Position numbers and translations under genes: made by a program. A stretch of DNA of 14,686 nt from Clostridia bacterium (GTDB lineage: Bacteria; Bacillota; Clostridia; Christensenellales; Aristaeellaceae). Positions 7,443 through 14,662 of the stretch are shown here, piece by piece. Within the stretch, counting starts at the first letter, position 1; every line of letters begins with the position of its first letter. The notes beneath the pieces were generated by a model. That model worked only from the letters and a program-made list of their open reading frames with translations. It searched no databases and was not told the DNA's origin. The DNA lies in assembly GCA_017620115.1 (NCBI GenBank), contig JAFZRB010000395.1, positions 1-14,686 of the forward strand. Reading direction: 5' to 3'.

Positions 7443-7521
7443 GCATAGAAGAGTGCTTCGCGGCGTCCTGCCGCAAAATTTAACCGCTCCGACTATTATT
7501 TCCGAAGGGATTGACACCGAT

Positions 7522-8538
7522 ATGCAGCAGCTTCAACTGGCCCGCGTGATGAAAAACCAGATCTTCGAGGGCTTCGTGCTCGTGCGCGCCGCCGAACAGC
7601 GCTCCTCCGCCAACGGCGGCAAGTTCCTGGACATGACGCTTTGCGACCTGTCCGGCGAATACAACGCCAAGGTGTGGGACGGCACCGCGCAGCCGCCAAA
7701 GGCGGGAACGGTCATCAAGATTCGCGCCATGATGCAGGAATACAACAACCATCCCCAGCTTCGCGTCGATAAACTGCGCCCCGCGACTGAAAAGGACGAC
7801 GTCGACATGGGTATGCTCGTTCCCTGCGCGCCCCTGCCCGCCGACGACATGCTGAACGCGATCAACGCGCGCATCGACCGCATGCAGGACGAGGATCTCC
7901 AGCGGGTTACGCGCCTGCGCCTGAAGGAATGCGGGCCGCGTCTCATGTACTACCCCGCCGCAACAAAGCTGCACCACGCCGAGCGCGCGGGACTTCTGCA
8001 CCACACGAGCACCATGCTGCGCATGGCCGACGCCGTGTGCGAAGTCTACCCCACGCTGGACGCCGACCTTCTGGCTGCGGGCGTCATCCTGCACGACCTG
8101 TGCAAGCTCGACGAGATTCGCGCCGACGAATCCGGCGTGGCCGCGGATTACACACGCGAGGGCCAGCTGCTGGGTCACATCGTGATGGGCGTGAGCGCTC
8201 TGGCGCGGGTCTGCGACGAGGCGGGGGTGAAGGGCGAAAAGAAGCTCTTGCTGCAGCACATGCTTCTTTCCCACCACGACCTGCCCGAATACGGCAGCCC
8301 CAAGCCGCCCATGTTCCCTGAGGCCGAGGTGCTGCACGTCCTGGACCTGCTGGACGCCCGCATGTTCGAGATGAACCGCGCGCTGGACGCCGTGAACCCC
8401 GGCGCGTTCACCGAGCGCATCTGGTCGCTGGAGCGCAGGCTGTACCGACGCGCGCATCCGCCGGTGCGGAAGGAAGACGCCGAACCCACGGAGCAGCCGG
8501 CGGAAGAGGGCGCTGCGCAGGACAAGGCGGAAGGCTGA
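7522..8538 (+). CDS. yhaM: YhaM-like 3'-5' exoribonuclease (OB-fold plus HD domain)
   Basis: 338 residues from ATG 7522, preceded by GAAGGGA (7504-7510); a 23-codon extension to GTG 7453 lacks a ribosome binding site. Residues about 12-90 form an OB-fold nucleic-acid-binding domain of the tRNA-anti type (FLDMTLCDLSGEYNAKVWD). Residues about 150-310 form an HD-family metal phosphohydrolase domain: His160/161 (LLHHTSTMLRMA), His191-Asp192 (VILHDLCKLDE), His219 (LLGHIVMGV), His251/252 and the block PEAEVLHVLDLLDARM (266-281). This architecture and length match Bacillus YhaM/Cbf1 (about 314 residues), which trims RNA, and also single-stranded DNA, from the 3' end. The last 22 residues are an acidic, low-complexity tail not needed for the fold. 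The gene is monocistronic, with its own promoter and strong terminator. Confidence 0.92.
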   Translation: MQQLQLARVMKNQIFEGFVLVRAAEQRSSANGGKFLDMTLCDLSGEYNAKVWDGTAQPPKAGTVIKIRAMMQEYNNHPQLRVDKLRPATEKDDVDMGMLVPCAPLPADDMLNAINARIDRMQDEDLQRVTRLRLKECGPRLMYYPAATKLHHAERAGLLHHTSTMLRMADAVCEVYPTLDADLLAAGVILHDLCKLDEIRADESGVAADYTREGQLLGHIVMGVSALARVCDEAGVKGEKKLLLQHMLLSHHDLPEYGSPKPPMFPEAEVLHVLDLLDARMFEMNRALDAVNPGAFTERIWSLERRLYRRAHPPVRKEDAEPTEQPAEEGAAQDKAEG

Positions 8539-8543
8539 TCGCG

Positions 8544-8577
8544 GCAGGGAGCGCACCGAAAGCGTTCCCTGCTTTTT
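8544..8577 (+). terminator. Strong Rho-independent terminator after the yhaM-like gene
   Basis: An 11-bp stem, gcagggagcgc (8544-8554) with gcgttccctgc (8562-8572), has one G-T wobble and a 7-base loop, and is followed directly by five T (8573-8577). Confidence 0.93.
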
Positions 8578-8651
8578 CGTGCGGCGGGCTCGTGGAAAAC
8601 GCCGGCCTGTGACAATTCAGTCATTCAAACGCTGCTTTGGGGCAGCAATAG

Positions 8652-8680
8652 CTGACAGGCGTGTCCGTCCGTGATAACAT
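8652..8680 (+). promoter_or_regulatory. Candidate promoter for the membrane methyltransferase gene
   Basis: CTGACA (8652-8657), 17 bases, then TAACAT (8675-8680): five and four matches to consensus. It sits just after the preceding terminator and about 36 bases before the ATG. Confidence 0.45.
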
Positions 8681-8715
8681 TTATCTGAAATCAAGGCGAA
8701 AAGAGGTTGGTCCGC

Positions 8716-9387
8716 ATGAAAAAGACGCTCTTCATTCAGGCCATTGCGAAATACCTGTTTGGCATGCTTCTGGTCGCGCTGCTGCTGTTCCTGCCTGCCG
8801 GGACGCTTCGCTGGCCGCGGGGCTGGCTGTTCATGGGCATCCTGTTCGTTCCCATGCTTGGGGCGGGCGTCGTGATGATGCTGAAAAATCCCGACCTGCT
8901 GCGCCGCCGGCTGAACGCCCGCGAGCGCGAGCTTGACCAGAAGCAGAACATCGCCCTGAGCGGCGGCATGTTCATCGCGGGATTTATACTGGCGGGGCTG
9001 GACTTCCGCTTCGGCTGGCTGCAGCTGCCCGCCTGGGCGTCCGTGTGCGCCGCGCTGTTCTTCCTGCTGGGCTACGCGCTGTTTGGCGAGGTGCTGCGCG
9101 AAAACGAGTATCTTTCCAGAACGGTGGAAGTGACGGCGGGCCAGCGCGTGATCGACACGGGGCTGTACGGCGTCGTTCGCCACCCCATGTACGCCGCGAC
9201 GGTCATCATGTTCCTCATGATGCCGCTCGCGCTCGGCTCGCTGATCGCCCTTGTGCCGTTCCTGGCCTACCCGGCGCTCATCGCCCGGCGCATCCGCGGG
9301 GAGGAGGCGGTGCTGGAGAGGGAATTGCCCCACTATACGGACTACGAACGGCGTGTGAAATACCGTCTGCTGCCCCACGTGTGGTGA
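8716..9387 (+). CDS. Integral-membrane ICMT/PEMT-like methyltransferase family protein
   Basis: 223 residues from ATG 8716; GAGG at 8703-8706 gives a nine-base spacing, which favours this over the TTG at 8707. About five membrane segments are visible (roughly 8-28, 37-56, 80-97, 106-126, 158-188). The C-terminal half carries the family signature for S-adenosylmethionine binding: GLYGVVRHPMYAA (149-161), PLALGS (170-175), GEEAVLERELPHYTDYERRVKYRLLP (195-220). Enzymes of this fold methylate isoprenylcysteine carboxyl groups in eukaryotes, or phospholipid head groups and other small lipids. Bacterial members are mostly uncharacterised, so neither substrate can be assigned. It stands between the yhaM-like terminator and the DUF1508 gene's promoter, apparently as its own unit. 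Confidence 0.88.
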   Translation: MKKTLFIQAIAKYLFGMLLVALLLFLPAGTLRWPRGWLFMGILFVPMLGAGVVMMLKNPDLLRRRLNARERELDQKQNIALSGGMFIAGFILAGLDFRFGWLQLPAWASVCAALFFLLGYALFGEVLRENEYLSRTVEVTAGQRVIDTGLYGVVRHPMYAATVIMFLMMPLALGSLIALVPFLAYPALIARRIRGEEAVLERELPHYTDYERRVKYRLLPHVW

Positions 9388-9417
9388 TTCCCGGTAGCTT
9401 TACGCTGCGTCTTTGGG

Positions 9418-9443
9418 AAAATGCCGCAAATTTCGCATTTTTT
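9418..9443 (+). terminator. Possible weak terminator after the methyltransferase gene
   Basis: AAAATGC (9418-9424) can pair with GCATTTT (9435-9441) around a 10-base loop, ending in a run of six T (9438-9443). The stem is AT-rich, and the run abuts the next promoter's -35. Confidence 0.4.
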
Positions 9444-9444
9444 G

Positions 9445-9473
9445 TTGCATTTTTCGTAAACTGGCCTTATAAT
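9445..9473 (+). promoter_or_regulatory. Strong sigma-A-type promoter for the DUF1508 gene
   Basis: TTGCAT (9445-9450), a 17-base spacer and a perfect TATAAT (9468-9473). The start is expected near 9480, leaving a leader of about 30 bases. It is the closest match to consensus in the window. Confidence 0.85.
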
Positions 9474-9509
9474 GATAACGTGTCAGAAATAACGAAAGGA
9501 GCTGTCATT

Positions 9510-9893
9510 ATGGGTAAGTTTGTCGTCAAAGAGGCCAAAGGCGGCGTCAAGTTCAATCTGAAAGCCGGCAACGGCGAAATCATCCTCTCCAGCGAAGTGT
9601 ACAGCAGCGAGCGCTCCTGCCTGAAGGGCATCGCCAGTGTGCAGCGCAACGCGCCCATCGCCCCGGTGGAGGATCAGACCGCGGAGAATTTCGCGAAGGA
9701 AAAGTGCCCCAAGTTTGAGATCTACACCGACAAGGCCGGCGAGTTCCGCTTCCGCCTGAAGGCCACCAACGGCCAGATCATCGGCGCGAGCGAAAGCTAT
9801 AAGGCCATGGACAGCTGTGTGAACAGCATCGAATCCGTGAAGAAGAACGCGGCCGAAGGCAAGATCGAAAAAGCCGTAAAAGAAGACAAGTGA
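9510..9893 (+). CDS. Tandem DUF1508 (YegP/UPF0339-like) small protein
   Basis: 127 residues from ATG 9510; AAAGGAG at 9495-9501 is eight bases upstream. The open frame continues far upstream, but only as a shadow of the methyltransferase gene. Two copies of the DUF1508 repeat are present, about residues 3-48 and 68-114. Each has the pattern KF-x(8)-F-x-L-K/A-x-NG-x-II-x-S-E-x-Y ending in SI/V-x-x-NA. A linker of about 20 residues joins them, and a lysine/glutamate-rich tail follows. The family is a compact alpha/beta fold of unknown molecular role, often present as two repeats as in E. coli YegP. There is no signal peptide, so a cytoplasmic location is expected. The near-consensus promoter suggests abundant expression. 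Confidence 0.92.
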   Translation: MGKFVVKEAKGGVKFNLKAGNGEIILSSEVYSSERSCLKGIASVQRNAPIAPVEDQTAENFAKEKCPKFEIYTDKAGEFRFRLKATNGQIIGASESYKAMDSCVNSIESVKKNAAEGKIEKAVKEDK

Positions 9894-9935
9894 TCTCCGT
9901 TCGCTTTTGAATCAGGCGAGCCGGTTCCCATCAAA

Positions 9936-9968
9936 ATGCCCGGATGACCGCATACGTTATCCGGGCAT
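9936..9968. terminator. Perfect 10-bp inverted repeat downstream of the DUF1508 gene
   Basis: ATGCCCGGAT (9936-9945) and ATCCGGGCAT (9959-9968) are exact reverse complements around a 13-base loop. On the plus strand no proper T-run follows (gatcgtgttt); on the minus strand TTTT follows. It could terminate the DUF1508 transcript or act as an attenuator or structured leader for the glycosyltransferase gene starting 23 bases later. Confidence 0.55.
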
Positions 9969-9990
9969 GATCGTGTTTGGAGCGTTTCCC

Positions 9991-10992
9991 ATGACTATTT
10001 CGATCGTCCTGTGCACATACAACGGCGAAAAGTACCTGCGCCGCCAGCTCGATTCTCTGCGCGCGCAGACCTTGCCGCCCTGCGAGACGCTCATTGCCGA
10101 CGACGCCTCCGCCGACGGCACCGCCGCGCTCGTCTCCGAATACATCCGGACGCACGGTCTCGGGAACTGGACTCTCACCGCGAACAGGACCAACGCGGGC
10201 TACCGGCGCAATTTCCGCGATACCGCCATGGGCGCGCGCGGCGAATGGATCGCCTTCTGCGATCAGGACGACGTCTGGCATCCCGATAAGCTCGAACGCC
10301 TCGCCCGGCTCGCGCAAGCGTATCCGCGCGCTCAGGCCGTCGCCGGCTCCTTCAACCTCATCGACGCCGAAGGACGCCCCGTCGCTGCGGCGGAACCGCT
10401 GGGTCAGGCCAATCACGGAATGATCCATCTGCCTCTCGCGCCGGGCGAGGTACATGTCTTTTCCCAGAACCGCCGCGACACCGCCATGCTGCTGTCCGGC
10501 AACGTCGCGCTCGGCTGCACGATGATGGTTCGCCGGGAAACCGTCGAAACCTGGGCGCGCACGACGGACCTCGAACTTGTGCAGGACTGGGAGCTGGCGC
10601 TCTGCGCCTGGCTGACGGGCGGCTTCTGCTTTCTCAACGAACCGGTGATCGACTACCGGCTTCACGGCGCGAACGCCGTCGGTTTGCCGGAAAGCGCGCT
10701 GACAGGCGCGCGGGGCCCATCGCTGGCCGGACGCGTCGAAACGATGGACCGCTTCGACGCCGCGCGCCGGTATGTCGAAGCGCAGCGACTCGCGCTGGGC
10801 ATGGAGCCGCTCGATCCGATGTTCGGCCGTTACGCCGTTCTGCGCCGGGAGGCGCTTACACGGCGCAGTCTCGCAAAATGGCTTGCGCTCCAGCGCTATC
10901 ATGGGCTGTACGCCGATATGTTCACCAGGCGGCAGCGGCTGGGAGATCTTTTTTTGATTCTGTTTGACGAAAAGCGCCCGAACAGCCGATAG
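9991..10992 (+). CDS. Family 2 glycosyltransferase (rhamnosyltransferase-like)
   Basis: 333 residues from ATG 9991, chosen because TTGGAG lies eight to nine bases upstream and the fold begins at once (TISIVLCTYNGEKYLRRQL). The upstream ATG at 9967 sits in an inverted repeat. GT-A fold landmarks are the nucleotide-binding start SIVLCTYNG (4-12), ADDASADGT (36-44) and the metal-binding DXD as CDQDDVWHPDKL (90-101). An acceptor-side segment with VQDWELALCAW follows near residues 193-203. The DQDDVW-x-P-x-KL form is typical of bacterial cell-surface polysaccharide transferases, including rhamnosyltransferases; donor and acceptor are not determinable here. The enzyme would act on a lipid-linked glycan at the inner membrane face. 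It leads a polysaccharide cassette with the two membrane proteins downstream, although a 148-base gap with T-runs and its own promoter candidate separates it from them. Confidence 0.9.
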   Translation: MTISIVLCTYNGEKYLRRQLDSLRAQTLPPCETLIADDASADGTAALVSEYIRTHGLGNWTLTANRTNAGYRRNFRDTAMGARGEWIAFCDQDDVWHPDKLERLARLAQAYPRAQAVAGSFNLIDAEGRPVAAAEPLGQANHGMIHLPLAPGEVHVFSQNRRDTAMLLSGNVALGCTMMVRRETVETWARTTDLELVQDWELALCAWLTGGFCFLNEPVIDYRLHGANAVGLPESALTGARGPSLAGRVETMDRFDAARRYVEAQRLALGMEPLDPMFGRYAVLRREALTRRSLAKWLALQRYHGLYADMFTRRQRLGDLFLILFDEKRPNSR

Positions 10993-11028
10993 CCGGGCGG
11001 CGCTCGTTGGAAGGTTTTTTGTTTTTTT
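10973..11028 (+). terminator. Possible terminator after the glycosyltransferase gene
   Basis: AGCGCC (10973-10978) can pair with GGCGCT (10999-11004), or CCCG with CGGG just inside, across the stop codon. T-runs follow at 11015-11020 and 11022-11028. The 10-base distance from stem to T-run makes this a weak candidate. Confidence 0.35.
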
Positions 11029-11057
11029 CCATTTCATGGGCGCGCTTTGCAGGAAGA

Positions 11058-11086
11058 TGGACGCCCCTGTCGAAAATAACTATTAT
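11058..11086 (+). promoter_or_regulatory. Candidate promoter for the GT-C-like/ligase gene pair
   Basis: TGGACG (11058-11063), a 17-base spacer and TATTAT (11081-11086), giving a leader of about 48 bases before ATG 11141. The -35 has four matches, the -10 five. Confidence 0.45.
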
Positions 11087-11140
11087 GCGGTTCCAACGGA
11101 TACCTGTCGATGAAACCGAGATTCAAAAGAGGTGCGGCGC

Positions 11141-13141
11141 ATGATGAAGGCAAAAGCGGGAAAAGGTTCCTTACAGACAATCAGGCGTGATCTCATCAAC
11201 AGATTCAGCGCCGATGACAACCGGTTATGGCCCGTCGCCTTTTTGCTGTTCGCCCTGTGCCTCCTGATCCATGGGCCGATCCTGCCCGGTCCGCACGTTC
11301 TGAATACGTATTACGACGAGCTGTTGTACTGGGGCGTCGCGAAGACTTTCTGGACGGAACCCGCGTTCTCAATCTATCATGTGCCGGTTCAATTCAGCAA
11401 ATTCCTCTATTCCATGGTGCTCTCCCCTCTGTTTTTGATCAGGGACGCGTCGCTGCGCGGGGCCATGGCCGGCTGGCTGAGCACGGCCATGATCTCTTTC
11501 TCCGCGTTTCCGGCCTATCGGCTGGTGAAAAAGCTCACATCCTCCAAGCCGATACAGCTGATATGCCTCGTGCTGTTCATGTGCAGTCCCATTATGAATT
11601 ACGGGGAAAAATACGCGCCGGAATCGCTGTATCTCCCGCTGTGCCTGTATCTGATGGTTGGATACTTTACGCTTTATCAGCGCATCGTGGAGCCTGAAAA
11701 CTATCCTTTGCGCAAGCTGTGCGTCACGGCGGCGCTGATGGGGCTGCTCGCGTATGTCATCTATCTCGCAAAGGAAGCCGTCGCCGCTTTCTTCGGCGCT
11801 TTTCTGGTCTGGACGCTGATTGTCGCGATAAAGGGAATGAGGCGCAAGGACGAGAACTGGAAACGGTATCTGGCCGTCGCCGGAGTACATACCGCCGCCA
11901 TCGCGGTCTGCTATATAGCGGTCAAGCTCATTCTCAGCCTCAAGTTTTCATACGCCAAGCAGATTGGGCTCGACAACGCGAATTCGATGTACAGGATAGA
12001 ATTCCTGATCCATTGTCTCATCAGCAACGGATTGTACATCTGCGTCGCGCTGTTCGGCCTTCCCGTGTTGTACTGGCAGTTCAAAAGGAACCGTCAGAGC
12101 AGGCTGGCGGATGAAAACGCCCCTCTCGCCAATTGGGTCGTGTTCTTCTATATCGCGTTTGCGTTCACGCTATTTTTCATCTCCTTCAGCATTTCTCTCG
12201 TGGAGGATTTCGGCAAATCGAAAATCCGCCTGCACACCCGCTATTACATCCCCTTCCTGCTTCCATTCCTCGCGATGGTATTTGAAGAGATCCGCAAATC
12301 GCCTGATACGCTCAGGAAGGCGGGTATCGCAGGCGTCCTGGTCATGGGGATCGCCTGCGTGCTGCTGCTGAATCCGAACAGATATGTGAGCGCCTATGAC
12401 TCATACGACACATGGCATATACAAAACGCAGTAACATACTTCGACGACCTATCCGACGCGGAGAAAGACGACGACGCGGAAGGATCGGCTCTGACAAACT
12501 TTTTTGCGAAGCAGACCGACGGATCGAAAGAAGTAACCTATCATCACGGCCTGCTGATTTCCCTTTCGCTGTTTGCCGTCCTGATGATTCTGATCGTATT
12601 TCTGGTTTACAAAAACAAAAAAGCGGCCATCGCGCTGTTCTGTTGCATGATCCTGGCCATCGAAGGGTATAACAACGTCATTTCCGTCCAGAAGATCGGC
12701 AAATTCAGCTCCATATCCGAGAAGGACGCCGCAGCTTACACCAAACTGGACAGGGATGTCTGCGAGATCGTGGGAGACGAGAATCTCCTTATGATCAGCA
12801 CGGAAAAGCTTGAGGCGAAAAAACGACGGGTCGAGAGCTTCTTCTCCATCGACTGGTATTCAACGCTGACCAGCGGCCTGAATAAGGTCATTGGCTCGGA
12901 CGGCACTGTTGATTTGAACAAAGCGTCGATTCCCGTTTCATTGACGCAGTTCGCAGGCATCAAAAAATACCCGAAGGGGACGACATTTTCCTATGTGCTG
13001 TGCACCAAAGACATCAAATTCAATGAGAATTGCGTCGAGCAGGTGCTTTACAGCAAAGAAACGGGCTATTACCTCTACCGGCTGCTCGATCCCGGCTTCC
13101 TGGATGTCGATTACATCAAGGACTACTACGAAGAAGGATAA
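11141..13141 (+). CDS. Polytopic membrane protein, GT-C-type glycosyltransferase-like
   Basis: 666 residues. ATG 11141 is preferred over GTG 11132 because AGAGG (11128-11132) is eight bases before it. About ten to twelve membrane segments run from residue 30 to about 410, with two more near 468-510, then a soluble region of about 150 residues. The first outside loop carries an acidic pair, TYYDELLYWG (57-65, Asp59-Glu60), the position and style of the catalytic acid in GT-C enzymes (PMT/ArnT class). HTRYYIPFLLPFLAM (365-379) also resembles such proteins. GT-C enzymes transfer sugars from polyprenyl-phosphate donors on the outer membrane face. That assignment rests on topology and motif style only; no specific subfamily was recognised. 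The next gene, an O-antigen ligase/polymerase type, starts 36 bases later, so they are probably co-transcribed in surface glycan assembly. By eye it is less GC-rich than the genes to its left. Confidence 0.75.
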   Translation: MMKAKAGKGSLQTIRRDLINRFSADDNRLWPVAFLLFALCLLIHGPILPGPHVLNTYYDELLYWGVAKTFWTEPAFSIYHVPVQFSKFLYSMVLSPLFLIRDASLRGAMAGWLSTAMISFSAFPAYRLVKKLTSSKPIQLICLVLFMCSPIMNYGEKYAPESLYLPLCLYLMVGYFTLYQRIVEPENYPLRKLCVTAALMGLLAYVIYLAKEAVAAFFGAFLVWTLIVAIKGMRRKDENWKRYLAVAGVHTAAIAVCYIAVKLILSLKFSYAKQIGLDNANSMYRIEFLIHCLISNGLYICVALFGLPVLYWQFKRNRQSRLADENAPLANWVVFFYIAFAFTLFFISFSISLVEDFGKSKIRLHTRYYIPFLLPFLAMVFEEIRKSPDTLRKAGIAGVLVMGIACVLLLNPNRYVSAYDSYDTWHIQNAVTYFDDLSDAEKDDDAEGSALTNFFAKQTDGSKEVTYHHGLLISLSLFAVLMILIVFLVYKNKKAAIALFCCMILAIEGYNNVISVQKIGKFSSISEKDAAAYTKLDRDVCEIVGDENLLMISTEKLEAKKRRVESFFSIDWYSTLTSGLNKVIGSDGTVDLNKASIPVSLTQFAGIKKYPKGTTFSYVLCTKDIKFNENCVEQVLYSKETGYYLYRLLDPGFLDVDYIKDYYEEG

Positions 13142-13177
13142 TTCGCCATACAAACAGAGAAAAGGAGATATCAATCC

Positions 13178-14614
13178 ATGAAATCCCCGCAGCGCAGCAG
13201 CAAACAGAACCGCAATGGTTTTAAGATCGCAGACTGTATACTGATCATCTTTACGGGGCTGGAGGTCACATACCATACCTGGCTTGCCCTTACCCGGCAC
13301 ATGTGGGCCAAAGAGAACAGCATGCTCCAATCCCCCACCTTCGTGAAACTGTTGAATGTCGATTTCTATCTGACGGTCGCGTTTCTGGCGTACGTCCTGC
13401 TGTGGTTTGCGGTCGGCCGGTTTATGGCTTCCGACATCCGGAATCGTCAGAAAGCCGTTTTGAAATGCTTTTGCGCTCCGGACACCATCCTGATGCTCGC
13501 GCTGTTTATCTGGTATCTCGTCACAAACCTCGCTTACAGCGATAAAACAAACCAGCTGGTCAGCTATATGCGCTATGAGCTCGACGCCGGCATATGCGCG
13601 GTGATTCTGTTCCCGCTTGGAAAGATCCTGGGGCCCCGTAAAATGAAGCGCTTCCTCGATGTCGTGTTTCACCTCATTCTGGCCTTCAGCACCGTCGCCA
13701 TCTGCATTATGCTGTTCAATCTCCTGAGCGGGCGCAAAATGGTGCTTTACAACACTTTATCCGTTTACGTAAAGAAGAAGACAGGGCGCGTTTATTTTGG
13801 CACGAACGAAAACATCGCGGCCATGATCGGCCTGACCATGGTCTATATCTGCCTCTATCTGTTCTTCATTCACAGGCATCGCGTCGGGCGGATCATCTAT
13901 GCGGTGCTCATGTTCCCGCATGTCTTCGCGACGCTGGCGACCGGTTCCCGCGCCTGTTTTCTCGCGCTTCTGATCACGCTGCCCGCGGCGGCGGCCCTGT
14001 TCGTTTGGACTCATCTGGATCGCCCGGACGCCAGGCGTCGCCTGCTTCTGTTCCTCGCCGCATTCGCCGTCGGCATCATATGTATTTGGGTCCTGCGGTC
14101 TGTGGTTGCCCTGATTTTCAAATCTTCATCCGGTAACAGCTTCTCGCAGAAATCGCTGTTTAAAGACACCGGCCGTCTTCCCATCTGGAACGCCTCGCTG
14201 CACATGATGATCGACAACGCCAAGCAGTTCACGTTCGGCATTCCCAAGCTCAGGATCCCCGAATACATCGAAAAGCATATCACACAGCTGTATGGCAGCG
14301 GGTCGTCATACGCGCACGCCCACAATCAGATTCTGCAGGTCGGGTGCGCCCAGGGCGTTCCGGCGATGTTTGCGTATATCGCTTTCCTGCTGATACTCGC
14401 CATACGCTCGCTGAAGATCGTCATCATGGAAATCAAAAAACGAAGCAAGCGCGGCTTCCTGGTGATTCCGATCTGCCTGTTTGGCATGATGCTCGTCAAT
14501 ATGTTCGAGCCGTTCATCTGGCTGTACTTCTCCGTCATGGGCTGCGTGTTCTTCCTGCTGAGCGGTCTTCTGTACGACGCCGAAAAAGAGCTGAGCAGCG
14601 TCGATCTCAAATGA
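13178..14614 (+). CDS. O-antigen ligase/polymerase (Wzy_C-type) membrane protein
   Basis: 478 residues; AAAGGAG (13161-13167) lies ten bases before ATG 13178. About twelve membrane segments are visible. The family signature is present: GTNENIAAMIGL (208-219), TGSRACFLALL (255-265), GRLPIWNASLHMM (332-344), and HAHNQILQVGCAQGVPA (380-396) in the large outside loop, whose His-x-x-x-Leu/Gln region is the conserved hallmark of WaaL/Wzy-type proteins. These proteins take undecaprenyl-linked oligosaccharides on the outer face and either polymerise repeats or transfer the glycan to an acceptor. Ligases and polymerases cannot be separated by sequence, and a Gram-positive-type host would favour polymerisation or transfer to a wall or lipid acceptor. 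It is the second gene of the unit with the GT-C-like gene and is closed by a strong terminator. Confidence 0.87.
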   Translation: MKSPQRSSKQNRNGFKIADCILIIFTGLEVTYHTWLALTRHMWAKENSMLQSPTFVKLLNVDFYLTVAFLAYVLLWFAVGRFMASDIRNRQKAVLKCFCAPDTILMLALFIWYLVTNLAYSDKTNQLVSYMRYELDAGICAVILFPLGKILGPRKMKRFLDVVFHLILAFSTVAICIMLFNLLSGRKMVLYNTLSVYVKKKTGRVYFGTNENIAAMIGLTMVYICLYLFFIHRHRVGRIIYAVLMFPHVFATLATGSRACFLALLITLPAAAALFVWTHLDRPDARRRLLLFLAAFAVGIICIWVLRSVVALIFKSSSGNSFSQKSLFKDTGRLPIWNASLHMMIDNAKQFTFGIPKLRIPEYIEKHITQLYGSGSSYAHAHNQILQVGCAQGVPAMFAYIAFLLILAIRSLKIVIMEIKKRSKRGFLVIPICLFGMMLVNMFEPFIWLYFSVMGCVFFLLSGLLYDAEKELSSVDLK

Positions 14615-14628
14615 ATCCACAAAAAATC

Positions 14629-14662
14629 GGCAGGCGGAAACTCATTCCGTCTGCCTTTTTTT
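14629..14662 (+). terminator. Strong Rho-independent terminator closing the glycan cassette
   Basis: An 11-bp stem, ggcaggcggaa (14629-14639) with ttccgtctgcc (14645-14655), has one G-T wobble and a 5-base loop, and is followed by seven T (14656-14662). Six A lie on the upstream side (14621-14626), so it may also work on the minus strand. Confidence 0.93.

Noticed and set aside
7453..7521. GTG 7453 as the yhaM-like start
   Set aside because: No ribosome binding site, only about 12 bases from the predicted transcription start, and the extra residues do not belong to the OB-fold.
8617..9378. A 253-codon minus-strand open frame opposite the membrane methyltransferase
   Set aside because: Low-complexity His/Gln/Arg-rich translation; it is a mirror of a real gene with full family motifs.
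9045..9509. N-terminal extension of the DUF1508 frame back into the methyltransferase gene
   Set aside because: The extension is read in another frame of the methyltransferase gene. The promoter and ribosome binding site at 9445-9501 fix the start at ATG 9510.
9967..9990. ATG 9967 as the glycosyltransferase start
   Set aside because: It lies on the arm of the inverted repeat without a ribosome binding site, whereas ATG 9991 has GGAG at good spacing and begins directly with the conserved first strand.
9931..11037. A 368-codon minus-strand open frame opposite the glycosyltransferase
   Set aside because: No motif, no convincing ribosome binding site, and the plus strand encodes a complete GT2 fold.
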